From Melastoma dodecandrum (lineage: Eukaryota > Streptophyta > Magnoliopsida > Myrtales > Melastomataceae), in contig JARUPY010000533.1 in the NCBI GenBank assembly GCA_029817715.1, forward strand, positions 1,260,001 to 1,324,000: a stretch of DNA of 64,000 nucleotides, in the 5' to 3' direction. Positions 1-10,638 of the stretch are shown here, piece after piece; the first letter of the stretch is position 1; each line of letters begins with the position of its first letter. The notes under the pieces were generated by a model. That model had not been told where the DNA came from. It saw nothing but the letters and a program-made list of their open reading frames with translations, and made no database searches. The translations under genes were made by a program, and so were the position numbers.

Positions 1-1055
1 CCCAAACTACAGCTAATTCTGTGGGCATATCTGTCTGCAGAGACCGGGAAGAAACAAGAAAAAGGAAAACAATACACGAGCTTGGATGTAATTTACTCGT
101 AGTTTTTTAGGACAAGGAAGAAAAGAACAAGATTCAATACGTGGCTCCCACAAACAACTAACAAGAACGAATCACGGATATTCTCCTTTTCCTCCCTGTA
201 GTAGAGCACCCCCATTGCCTTCCTTACGACCTTAAACTAAGTCAGCATTAACCGGGAGGAAGGCACCGCAAAGAACAGTCTGTCCCAACTACAACAAGAT
301 TACAATTATTGCAAATGAGTAATCAAACCCACAAATCCATCCGCTGCCCTTTTCTCTCCATCGGGAAAAAGTGACCAGCACCTCCATCATTTTCATCTCT
401 CTCCCTCTCTCCTTCGATCAAGACCCTTTTGCTAATTTGTGGGTCAATTAAGGAAAAAAATTAATCCCCCAAAACCCCCAAGTTCTTGCCTTTTGATCCC
501 CTGAGCTTTATTTCTCATCGCCCCCTTTTTGTTCCGATCTATAATCCTCTCTTGAGCCTACCTGGAACTGGGTTGGTCTTGGGTTTGAGTTTCGGTCCTC
601 AAAATCGAAGCTTTTTGTTAGTTTCGCCACCCCCCCCCCCCCACCCCCCCTCTTCCTTTGAGGTATCCTTGTGTTTGCTTTCTGGTAGGGATTTTGGGTT
701 TATGGTTCTAGATCCAGATCTAGTTGTTTTTTCGATAAATAATGCAAACCCATTTGGTACCCTTTGCATGTCTCGGTTTTGTAGTGGTTGGCTTTGTAGC
801 ATGTGGCATTGTTCGTAGATCTTGGTTTGACATAGATATTTGGGGTTTTCCCGGCTCAGTTCAAACAAAATATTAAGTTCTATTTTTTGGGCGATTCCTA
901 TTTCTAGGCGTTTTTATGATTTCGGCCACTCTGTTGTTTTCTTGATTTGCCGCAGCTGTTGTTGATTGGTTGGGTTCTGATTGATTGCCTGAGAAGTTCT
1001 TGAGGTGATTATAGAATCCAGTAGGGAACGCTTTGATTCGGAAGTGCGATAAACC
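1..1055 (+). promoter_or_regulatory. Upstream region and 5'UTR of the WLIM2 gene
   Basis: No gene is visible here. A CT-rich stretch around 395-420 looks like a plant transcription start region. The leader probably carries a 5'UTR intron, with a donor after CCTTTGAG near 662 and an acceptor TCCAG near 1020, just before the start codon at 1056. A poly-C tract with one interruption lies at about 630-650. The intron is inferred from splice signals only. Confidence 0.5.
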
Positions 1056-2225
1056 ATGTCTTTTACTGGCACACAAGTGAAGTGCAAGGCTTGTGAGAAG
1101 ACTGTTTATCCTGTGGAACAATTGTCTGCTGATGGGGTTGCCTACCACAAGTCCTGCTTCAAATGCAGCCACTGCAAAGGGACTTTGAAGGTCTGTTCTA
1201 TTTTCTATTTATGGTGCGATGCCGTTAGGTGGCCAAAGAATTGTTTATGATTTCGATGGATTAGACTGTTAGGTGAAGGGAATGCAATACCAATCGACAG
1301 CGGAAGAGTTCTAAAGGTCTGTATGCCGACGAGGGTTAGTTCTTCTTTTGTGCAGATGAGCAGTTATTCCTCAATGGAAGGAGTTCTCTATTGCAAGCCT
1401 CACTTTGAACAACTCTTCAAGGAGACTGGCAATTTCAACAAAAACTTCCAGTCACGTATGCCTTCTCTTTATTAGACAAAATATTTCTATTTTCTTATTA
1501 GGGTATACAAAAATAATTATTAATTTGTAATTGTTCATTTTCAACAGCCGCAAAGTCAGCTGATAAGCTTACGCCAGAACTGGTAACATTTCCTTTACTA
1601 CTCTCAGACTCAAGTAATAACATGCATCAGACGCGATTAGTTAGGGCTGAAATCTCAACATTTATGCAATTGACAGACAAGGTCTCCTAGCAAGGCTGCG
1701 GGCATGTTTTTGGGTACGCAAGAGAAGTGTGCGACCTGCGGCAAAACTGCATATCCCCTGGAGAAGGTACTTCTCGCCTCCCTCTCTCTCAGGATTGACA
1801 ATGTACATCATTAGTTTCTTGGGGATGAATTTGATAGATACCACATGCTCCGAATTGTTGGCTGTTATCCCTCAGACAGAGATATGCTGGGTGATTTGAT
1901 TGGCATCGGTGATTTTGACGAATCGCAATCCCCTATGTTTCCCACTTATTCTACGCTTCCTTTTTCTTCATCCATCACATGGTATAACTACCTGCCTGAA
2001 ATCCTGCAGGTCACGGTGGAGAACCAGGCCTATCACAAGTCTTGTTTTAGGTGTTCTCATGGAGGTTGCTCCATAACCCCATCAAACTACGCCGCCCTCG
2101 AGGGCATTCTCTACTGCAAACATCATTTCTCCCAGCTTTTTAAGGAAAAAGGAAGCTACAACCATCTGATCAAGTCTGCTTCGACGAAGGTCGCAGCTGC
2201 GGCATCATCAGCACCAGAAGAATAA
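1056..2225 (+). CDS. WLIM2: Two-LIM-domain actin-bundling protein, WLIM2 type
   Basis: Plant LIM proteins of the CRP type bind and bundle actin filaments and also occur in the nucleus. Five exons join in frame: 1056-1190, 1356-1455, 1548-1582, 1677-1766 and 2010-2225, giving 191 residues. LIM domain 1 (about residues 10-61) starts CKACEKTVYPVEQLSADG and LIM domain 2 (about 110-161) starts CATCGKTAYPLEK. Both keep the zinc ligands (CX2C, HX2C, CX2C, CX2H). The inter-LIM linker carries PAKSADKLTPEL, and the tail EKGSYNHLIKSAS is typical of WLIM2 rather than WLIM1. Length matches the family (about 190-200). Residues MSSYSSMEG replace the usual LSNYSSMEG at the exon 1/2 junction, a small oddity. 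Family assignment is very secure; the biochemical role is taken from the family. Confidence 0.93.
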
Positions 2226-2987
2226 ATATGACCTTTTTTTCTTCCCTCTTGTTTATGAACTTCTGGAGTCGCCTTCATTTTGCTTGAATTGGGTGTGCTT
2301 TGACTTGCATAGTTTTCTCCCATCAATGACCACTGGAGGAGGGAGTTCATCAAACTTTTGATACCTGCCTGTGCTTCCTTCAACGCCTGTTATGTATCAG
2401 TCTTTTGCTCCTTTCTGGTGTGAATTTGCTTGTTATCTCACTTGTCTTGAGAAGAAATGGAATTTCCCTAGTCCTTTGGTGTGTAAAATTCCTCCCCAAA
2501 TCATTCATTCATCCAAATAAATTGTGTTCTACCTTATCCAATCCATATACAAGATGGGACAAACTCGGATGAAATTGGGGCATGCATAGAGTAATAATAG
2601 CAGAAAGTGAAGAAGAGATAATTCTGAAGCTATTTCCATTAATCATTTCACTTTAATAAATGTTAATGACAGGGCGCTTATAGAACCCTCGATGTACAGC
2701 CTCTGTAAAAAGAATATAGGATGAAACAACACCTCCACAACCCCCCCCCCCCCCCCCTTCTCAAACATCAGTTTTGTAAACTATGATGACACGAATAATA
2801 TCTACCAGTGACTAGTTCTTTTTCAGATATTGCTAGAACAATGGAAACCTGTTTCGGGCTCCCATGAAAAAGAATAGAATATTTGGGCACTATCTTCATC
2901 TCTCCATGCCACGAAACTTGAGTCCCCTTCACATGGAGGATCTGAATTGCCACCGTAATCTTGTTACACTCATAAACAGGATTGTTC
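2226..2987. other. Convergent 3' region between WLIM2 and the sugar transporter
   Basis: This holds the 3'UTRs of two convergent genes. A run of 17 C lies at 2741-2757. No further gene is seen. Confidence 0.6.
2741..2757. repeat. Poly-C mononucleotide tract (17 nt)
   Basis: An uninterrupted run of 17 C, one of several long C/G homopolymers in this window. It lies in the 3' region between two convergent genes. Confidence 0.9.
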
Positions 2988-4582
2988 TCAAACTGATTTG
3001 GTTCTCTTCTTGGCTTCACTGTAGAGGATCACACCAATGACTGTAAGGGTATAACCAAGCATGCCCGTCACCGAAACTGGGTTCCTGAAGATTAAGATGG
3101 ACACAACCACCGCAACGGCGCCTTTTGCATTTCCCAGCACCTAGGAGTTTCGACTATCACAGTTAGAATCATTTTGAAACAACATTCCAACTCCGCACCA
3201 AGATCAGAGGTACTCACCTGTAGCGTTAGAGCACCGGTGTGTTTTGTCACCAAAAAGTTGGTGAGGTTCACGAAATACGCGAGCACTGAATTGAAGAGGA
3301 GGTACCAGATGATCCTGAAATCATCTCGTGCTAGAGCTAAGGAGATGCCGACCACGTTCTTTTCCATGATCAACGTGGCAGGAAGCAGAAAGACAACGGC
3401 TATTGGAGCCATGTAGAGAAGAAGGTTCATAGAATTCAGCTTCTCCCTGGAGAAAGAAGAACATATTTTAGTGTCAGTACAGAGTGAATTTCAATCCCAC
3501 TTGGGTGATTCAAGTATGCCAATGGAGGCAACAAGAGAGAGATTCTTACCCTTCAGAAGAAAGCAAAATGCCTTGCAAGACAGACTTGAGTGCCCTTGCG
3601 GCAGTAGCAGCAATACACATGATAAAGCCAAATAGATGAAAGCTTGGTTCGCCCTGTGAGCATGTAAAGAATTCAAGATGGATGAGTATAACACCAACAA
3701 GCATTGAAGTATACTAGACAAAAGGTAGGTTCAACCCATGGGATGAATTCTCCTATCACCCTGAGTCCCTCCCACTGAGAATAACAAAGCAGTAAAACAA
3801 CCATTGACAATTCAACCACACAAAGTAATGATCTACTAGCTGATTCTAAGCTCCCACTCACAAGCAATCAAAGGCTTTCGTTGTGAAGACAGACTCACGG
3901 TCTAAAGGTCTTTGGCTGACCATCAAATGGTTCAGCTTAACAGTAAAAACACCACTAAGCATAGCCGGCTACTGAAACAAAATTATCCCTATCTGCCTGA
4001 CAATGCAGGGTCACAATCCCATTCTCAATTCCTCCGCATCGGTCCTAACAAAACTACCCGCAAGCAATCTGTTGTCCTACTTGAAAGGCAACCGAACAAT
4101 CGCTAAGAAAACCCGCCACGCCTGGTCAGCACACATACTCCGCTAGCGAAGACGACGCCGGTGACGACCGGTAAGAGGGTGAGGTAAGTCAACCAGGCCT
4201 CCCTCTTGAATGTCATGAGGTAGGCGAACACAGCAGTAAAGAAAGGCGTGGTGGCTCCGATCGCCTGGTTGAAGCTAACGGGGAGGAAGCGCAGGGAGAC
4301 GTTGCCGAAGACGACGGAGACGCAGAAGATGAGGCTTAGGGCGGAGATCTTAAAGAACTGAACCCTAGATCGGATCGTCTGCATGGGAACGAGCCTCAGC
4401 CACGCGATGACGACGTAGGAGAGGAGGGAACAGGCTGTCATGTGGCACATGGTGAGGAAAATCGGGTACTTGAAGCCGTAATTCGAGAGCAGGTACTTGT
4501 TGAGGAGGAGCACTCCGATGTTGGACGAGTACCATGACGCCACTATACCAACCGTGAATAGCTTGCTCGAAGGTTGCTTCAT
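2988..4582 (-). CDS. Golgi nucleotide-sugar transporter of the NST-KT / TPT family (UUAT-like)
   Basis: This multi-pass membrane protein of the triose-phosphate/nucleotide-sugar transporter superfamily is closest to Arabidopsis At5g05820/At3g11320, which as I recall belong to the UDP-uronic acid transporter (UUAT) group feeding pectin and hemicellulose synthesis in the Golgi. Four exons on the minus strand (4582-4139, 3653-3550, 3446-3218, 3140-2988) join in frame to 309 residues, the family length. Landmarks are [18 protein letters not shown] near the N-terminus, the KT-type motif [10 protein letters not shown], and EAKKRTKSV at the C-terminus. About ten hydrophobic helices are evident. The ATG at 4582 gives the conserved family start [12 protein letters not shown]. 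Substrate specificity is inferred from the clade, not visible in the sequence. Confidence 0.93.
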
Positions 4583-4873
4583 CGTAGGGCACGGCGCTAG
4601 ATCCGGCGGCGCAGATGTCGCATTGGGGTCGCCGATCGACTGGTGGGAGAAGGTAGCTGCGGCGGCGGCGGCGAAGACGACGACGAAGACGAGAAAGAAG
4701 GCGAAGGCGAGGAGGAAGAAGAAGAAGAAGAAGAAGAAGAGGGAGGAGGAGCAGGAAAACGCGTACCGACGTGATTAAGATTGTCAAAAAAGTAAGATTA
4801 ATTATTAGCTGTTAAACGGCAGTTAACGGGCGGTTAATCACTCTGGTCAAATTGTTGACTCGTTTTGCTTCCC
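4583..4873 (-). promoter_or_regulatory. 5'UTR/promoter of the sugar transporter with a GAA microsatellite
   Basis: Only 291 bp separate the transporter start from the stop of the next gene upstream (SYP81, same strand). A purine-rich (GAA)n tract at 4715-4740 appears as TTC repeats on the transcribed sense, a common form for plant 5'UTRs. The promoter must be very compact or extend into SYP81. Confidence 0.55.
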
Positions 4874-6686
4874 TTAACTATACCAGTCGAGGAAGAGTAC
4901 GGAGAATGTGAGGACGATGAAGAATAGCAAGATAAATGTCCTGCTGCTGCTGTTCCTCCTGATCGCCTGCGAGAGCTCCCGGTTCCCCAGCTCCACATTC
5001 TTCGTCGCATTGATAGCCTGCTCCAGGTTTTCGCTGCAATGTTAGGGATTTGGAGATGGATGGATGGATGGATGGAGGCATGAAAGGCAAGAACCGGTGG
5101 GGGGGGAACCGACCTGCTCATAGAGATGCTCTATTTGTTGCGCTTGCTGAAGGACATGCGTCGAGATGAGGTGGTTCAATGCCGACATCTCCACCATCTT
5201 GGTTTCCGTCTCTTGGACAGCATCCAAGAGATTGGTCAACTCCACCTTCACGTCCAAGACAAGGGATGAGTCGAAACACTTTAGGCAACTGTCGATGATT
5301 GACAGTCTGTTTATCTGGCATACCTGAAGGGCACGTGTCTCGTCGTCCAACTGCTGCTGCTGAACTCTAAGGAGCTCCTGTTTGGGTGCCTCTGCACCCC
5401 CAACTCTGTCATTCTCCATAGAGTGGCTTTTATTATCGACAGTGGCCGAGGTTGCAGACCTATTGAGTTTTCTCCTTGGTGTTACGCGGTTAATAGCATC
5501 TTGGAAGCGCACTGCTCGTAGCTGATCAAACTGTGCCGTGACGGAATGGAGCTTCTCGCTTAGTATCAGAACCTACACTCAGATTAACGAAAACACTTAA
5601 TCATGTCCCAGAGCGATCATTAGTTCGCTAAAATGGAAAATCACCATTACCACTCCCTGCTTGTGGGCGACGGTATCAGCATTTGGACCATCTGCGCTCA
5701 GACCAAGCCACCCCTTGGAGTTGGTTTCCTCCTCAGTTACACCTCTTTGTAGGATATCGATCTGTTCCTTGCAGGTTTTGATAAAAGCAGTCACCTGCCC
5801 AGACAATGATTCATAAGACTACAATCCAGATTCGCCCAGCCGAAACAAAAGAACACGAGCTTCCTCAACATGGGCTTACTTCATGTTCAATACCATCTCT
5901 CTCCTGTTCTGTGGTACGATGTTGGTCCACATAGTCTTTGCGATGCTTTTTCAGAAACTGTTCCAAAGCTCCAATGCTCTCAAGCTATCAGACACAAAGC
6001 AAATAGAGACAGACATATATGTTACTTTGAACCAACCTTTCCAGGAAAAGAGCAAGGCTATTAACAAGACAAATACATCTACCGAGGTCACAAACCGTCC
6101 GTAATGCAGCTTTCATGAAAGGTGATCTCTCCCTTGGTTTGTGGATTATGAAAGAAGCCATTATAGCAGCCAATCTGGACTGTCAAGGCATTAACATGAC
6201 TAATTAGATTGCAAGCTTCTGCTGAACAAGAACGTCATGCAAAGCACACCAGCAATGTTTCTTGGCTTAAGGAAGGGCCACTGTTTGCAACAAAAATCTG
6301 TCTTCAATGTCAAGGAGTAACTATTAAAGCAGATCACTCGACATCAGATAAAGATAATCAAACTGCTGACAGTATTCCCGGCATTCATTGTGATAAACTT
6401 CCGTATCATGTGGAAAGGTTGTAGCAAGACGTAACTTTATTCTGTGCCATCAACTGACCCATCACCCAGGCTCAAGGCCACCTACTGTAATTTGGCACAC
6501 AATAATCTTCCCTTCGAGTAAAAATACTTCATAACTTGCCAAAAGCATATAGCAGAACAAAACAAGTTCAATTATAAAATAAGATGAGCAACGCAGATAG
6601 CTCCGCACCTCATTATATCCCAAAGAAGTAGCGATGCGCCGAACGGCTTCTCTGAAATCTTCACTCCGGTCCCCAACTTTCGCCAT
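4874..6686 (-). CDS. SYP81: ER Qa-SNARE syntaxin SYP81 (Ufe1 / syntaxin-18 family)
   Basis: This is the target SNARE of the ER membrane, used in retrograde Golgi-to-ER fusion with its SNARE partners. Seven exons (6686-6609, 6179-6096, 5984-5880, 5794-5651, 5572-5324, 5245-5114, 5017-4874) join in frame to 311 residues, one more than I recall for Arabidopsis SYP81. The N-terminus DRSEDFREAVRRIATSLGYNE and SFIIHKPRERSPF are family signatures. The SNARE helix contains ETKMVEMSALNHLISTHV and QQAQQIEHLYEQA. A single C-terminal membrane anchor ends in FSVLFLDWYS, leaving almost no lumenal tail. The last acceptor (after CCTGGAGCAG at 5018) has a weak pyrimidine tract and was chosen because only it keeps the frame and the conserved NATKNVELGNRELSQAI segment. 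Confidence 0.93.
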
Positions 6687-8653
6687 TGCAACTCAAGGAG
6701 GACCAAATCAACAGCTTGAAACAACCACCCTTTCCAGTAACTTGAAGGAGCTTTTAGTAGGCAATCCAAATAACTTTGATGATCCGAACACTGATTGACC
6801 AAACAAAAAAGTCACCATTATCGATTAACTAATTACAACTCTAGGAAAAACATTATTTACAGCTCGCTCTAATTCCTCAAACTTATTCTTCCTCGTCCTC
6901 GACGGCTACACCAATAACTCGCCAGCTCTGCCCCGCTAGGAAATCCCTCAAAAAAATGGTTCAAATACCAATCATTTCAGCATCCATGGCCATCAAAGGA
7001 AGCGGATCTCTATCTGCAGGTATTCTAGGCATCGAGATTAATGAGTGCTACCTTCACACTTAATAAATGCTCCTCCCCTAATCAAGATAATCTAATGAGC
7101 ACAGAAATCCCCATTTCTAATTCCCCACAAGAGCCCTAACTCCAATTGCAATTACCCCATCAAGTACCGAATTTCCATCGATCCATGTACGGATAAGCAA
7201 AAAGAGCGTGAATAAACACCGCAAAAAGAGACCGGTAGATCAAGGAAAAGCATCAAATATAAAGATGGAGAAAAGCTCTCCTCTTCGATTTTGCGTCCCA
7301 CCTTTTCCGGCGGCCCAAGGAGAGTTGGCTTTTTCCGCCGGCGACGGAACGGGCAAGTCGGAGGATAGGAGAGGGGAGGGGAGAATTCACTCCGGAAACG
7401 CCCGACCGTCACCGGCTAAAATCGGACAAAAACACAAGCTTTTCCATCGGCATGCCATTTTTTAATCATAAAAGTGCCGATAAATAAATAGACCCCAAAA
7501 ATTTAGACCGAATACTAAATACAGAAATAAATGTTAGTAATTAATATTAAGCAAAATATTGGCGCCAACGCTCTTCCTTTTACTCTGACTTTTATAGAGA
7601 TGACTTTTTTAAAAAAAATTTAATTTTTATTCTAGGATAAAAATTGCCTGGAATTTTAGTTGATTTAAGACACAAAATAAATATTTGACCATCTGCATTT
7701 TGTTAAGAAAAATTAAACATGTGAACAATTGAGTCAGATTTAAAATATCAATTTAATGTCGTAAAATTAAGATTTGTCCTAAACAAATTTGAGCTTGGAA
7801 TTTTGCATTTATTAACTTTCTTAAATTTGCCTTAATTAACTTTCTTAATATTAGAAATTCGGCCTTATTTCAACATGTTAACTTCCTCGTGAAAATTACT
7901 ACTCACCGTAAAAAGGATAAGAAAGACTCCACCGAGCCGAAGCAATTTTGCTATTCATTTACCATGGTAAAAAATGAATCACATATAGATTTTGTTGAGA
8001 TATGGTCATTAGTCCATTCAATGAGATTAACACCTGTAGGAGGACAAGCATCCATGTCATCATCAAATGGGATAGGATCAGTTATATCATCGAGTCCAAC
8101 AGCAGTTTTCAGATGGTTTGATGACTCCTTCAAGCCTTCCTTGGTTGGCCAAAAGTATTGATCAATCGACAAGCACAAAATATACGGGGGAAGAAATGTA
8201 GTCGGGGCGGATGATACCAGCTGCTGTGGTCGCCGGGATCAGATTTCATGGAACCAACCAGCCACAGACGGATTTCTTGAAGTTCACAGGCAGGTCAATG
8301 TAAGCATCTGCTACGACCAAATGGCTCAGGAGGCCAATTCAAATAGAATGTTGTTGTGACTCTGCAATGGGACGCGGTTTTGTTAACCATAGAGCGCTTC
8401 CAGGTCTGTCACGCAGTCATCTTCCGATGAGAACAGAGAGCCGCCCAGTAAATGAGGCACAAAACTACGATCGAGAGACATCAGATTGTCAAGCAAAAAA
8501 CAATTCATTCATTCGAAAGAAAAGACCCATTACATTGAACTCGAAAACTTCACTTCTCCTGCAACCAACATCACAAAACTAGCACCTTCTAAAAGGGAAA
8601 CACGGATTTACGACACGAAATCATCACACCATGTTCTGCGCCTCCGTCGGCGT
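6687..8653. other. SYP81 upstream region, AT-rich spacer and lectin-gene 3' region
   Basis: From 6687 to about 7460 is the leader and promoter of SYP81, which may include a leader intron. From about 7460 to 7890 the DNA is AT-rich with no coding signal. A 75-codon minus-strand open frame at 7951-8178 (acidic, containing DDITDPIPFDDDMDACPP) is not recognisable as any family and has no clear partner exons; I do not call it a gene. From about 8180 to 8653 is probably the 3'UTR of the lectin gene. Confidence 0.5.
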
Positions 8654-9598
8654 TCAAGACCCGGCACCATCCTTTTCCATTTTGACATCACATTCCTTTT
8701 TGACGAGCATGACGTGAACTTTTTCATACTTGAAGTCCACCCCAGGCTCAATCTTCCTACTACCAACCATCTTCCACACGAGGAACGTCAAGCATGCTGC
8801 CAAAGCTACACAACCGACAACGATCCCCAGTACCCAGTACGTCCTCCGGGGAACTGCATGATGCTCAATGGGAAACCTGCTAGGATCAACAGGCAGAGAA
8901 TGCATCGAAGAAGGAAGCTCCCTCACCCTGTACTCCCAGGAGAACACATTTACGCTGCCACGGCCAACCACATCATTACCACCGTCCTTGGACGAGCTCT
9001 CACTGACCGAACTGATCCCCAGCATCAGATCCGCGCCGTCGCCCCATAACCTCGACAAATTGACGGGATGAGCGAGGACCGGCTCATAAGGCCTGTCCTC
9101 GCCGCCGGACTTCTGCACCCTAACCTCCAACTTCTTGGAACTAGCATCATAATCAACCCAAGATCTAAGCTTTTCGCCGCCACCTATCGCCAACCCGACA
9201 GGCCCGAGATCCCGAACCACGGAAGGGTCAACACTCCCGACGCAGACCCCAACATTGTTGGCGCGGCCGTCAAACACAACCCCGACGAGCCCCTCCTCCA
9301 AAGGGAGGGGGTTTTCCGAAGCGGGGGCGGGGAAAGGGAGGAACTTTGAGGAGAAGAGGAGGAGGGCGAGGTGGGTCTGGGTGGCGTTGGGGGAGAAGGA
9401 GAAGGCGATGTAGGAGGAAAGGGAGGTGCGGGAGGAGAGCTTAAAGGGTCGGGAAGTGACGAGGAGGTTGTGGGGCTGGAAGTAGGAGTTGGGGGTTAGG
9501 GTTTGGTTGGAAGCGGTGGGGGAAGAGGGGAGTATGAGGAAGGAGAGGAGCATCACGGGAAGAAGGGAAAGGGAAAGGGAAAGGGAAAGGTAAGACAT
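8654..9598 (-). CDS. L-type lectin-domain membrane protein without a kinase
   Basis: A single-exon gene of 314 residues. It has an N-terminal signal sequence, an L-type (legume) lectin fold at about residues 30-225, one transmembrane helix (YWVLGIVVGCVALAACLTFL) and a short charged cytoplasmic tail that ends without a kinase domain. The lectin fold is shown by GLVGVVFDGRANNVGVCVG, SWVDYDASSKKLEVRV and the AHPVNLSRL region. It resembles the small Arabidopsis group of concanavalin-A-like proteins related to LecRK clade VIII (At3g09035/At5g01090 type). The ATG at 9598 puts the signal peptide at the N-terminus; an in-frame upstream ATG at 9661 would add 21 residues and bury it, so I prefer 9598. 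The usual VEFDT metal-binding segment of L-type lectins is not recognisable, so sugar binding is doubtful. Confidence 0.8.
   Translation of the reverse strand: MSYLSLSLSLSLLPVMLLSFLILPSSPTASNQTLTPNSYFQPHNLLVTSRPFKLSSRTSLSSYIAFSFSPNATQTHLALLLFSSKFLPFPAPASENPLPLEEGLVGVVFDGRANNVGVCVGSVDPSVVRDLGPVGLAIGGGEKLRSWVDYDASSKKLEVRVQKSGGEDRPYEPVLAHPVNLSRLWGDGADLMLGISSVSESSSKDGGNDVVGRGSVNVFSWEYRVRELPSSMHSLPVDPSRFPIEHHAVPRRTYWVLGIVVGCVALAACLTFLVWKMVGSRKIEPGVDFKYEKVHVMLVKKECDVKMEKDGAGS
9565..9590. repeat. (GGGAAA)n microsatellite inside the lectin signal peptide
   Basis: Four perfect GGGAAA units plus GG. On the minus strand they encode the alternating Ser-Leu stretch of the signal sequence, so repeat length changes would change the hydrophobic core. 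Confidence 0.85.
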
Positions 9599-10638
9599 TG
9601 GGTGTTCGGACATTCGAACTCCGCAGTGGAAGCGGAAGGGGTGGGGGGATGTTTCGGACACCAGAGAGTGACCGAACAGACAAAAGTAAGTTGCTTTGTG
9701 CTTTCACGTTTTCGATGGTAATATTTAAAATTCATACATTACTCATATTATGTATTCTTTTGCTTTTTCTTTGGTTGGGGTTGGGGTTGGGATGTCCCCA
9801 TGTTTTCTTTCTCAAGAAATCAAATTATTCTGTCTGAAGACCAAACAAAACATTCGGCACCCACAAACCACTTCGAGAAATAGTAAGTTTCGTGACCCCA
9901 TTCATTATTTGTCTTCCCCAAAAAAAAATTATTTACTTCTTTTTGGGCACTACCCGCCCAGTGCCCTCTCTCTGATAATTGGCACGACATTTTGATTTAC
10001 CGTCATGAAATTGGGAAACAAAAACTATCATCAAATCATTTAAAAACCTAATTTTGATTACAAATAAACGGTTCGTTACAGTGGGCCACTCCACTATTAG
10101 GCCCAACTCACGAACCGCTCCTGGACCTTCACTTGATCTTTCCGATTAGCCCAGCCCATACAAATTTCGTAAACCCTAAAATTCGTTACCCTTCTCCCCC
10201 AGAACCGACCACCGGTGAACGAATCGGCATACACCGTTCTCTTCCCGCTTTTATTCGATCGGGGTGAGTATGCCGTGTTTTCCGTCGGTTCATCCCCGAT
10301 TTCCGGCGGGTTCGATCCCCTTTCCGAAATGATTCCAAATCCGCCCGCCTTTGATGAGTTTGATCCGGTTGTCGGAGATTGCGCGGACGCGGTTGGTTTC
10401 TTGGGATTTGTTTGATCTCGATTCATTTTGATTTTTTAATCTGATTAGGTTTGATCAGAAGATGGCCGGAAATCATCATGCCTCAATCCTTTGCCCGTCG
10501 ATTTGATTCCCATTCAATAAGAGAAGATTTCGAGTAGGTATGAATCTGCTGCCGTCTCTTTTTGTTGTCTCCCGAATGAGTTTTCTGATGGACTGTCCGT
10601 GATCCTTTTTGGTGGAATTTCAGGATTAATGATCATCA
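9599..10638 (+). promoter_or_regulatory. Lectin upstream region and site II / telo-box promoter of EF1B-beta copy 1
   Basis: The first part is upstream of the minus-strand lectin gene. Between 10082 and 10180 are TGGGCC (10082), GGCCCA (10100), two AGCCCA motifs (10148, 10153) and a telo-box AAACCCTAA (10171). Site II elements plus a telo-box are the known signature of plant genes for the translation apparatus. The following 450 bp look like a leader with an intron. No coding exon of POD1 was found here. Confidence 0.6.

Noticed and set aside
4365..4787. 140-codon minus-strand Leu/Arg-rich frame
   Set aside because: Wrong-frame overlap of the sugar transporter start and the GAA repeat; the family frame begins at 4582.
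7951..8178. 75-codon minus-strand acidic frame
   Set aside because: Reads somewhat like protein but has no recognisable family, no partner exons and lies beside AT-rich spacer.
10300..10335. GGGTTCGATCCC, resembling a tRNA T-arm
   Set aside because: No A-box, anticodon arm or acceptor stem pairs with it in the preceding 80 bases.
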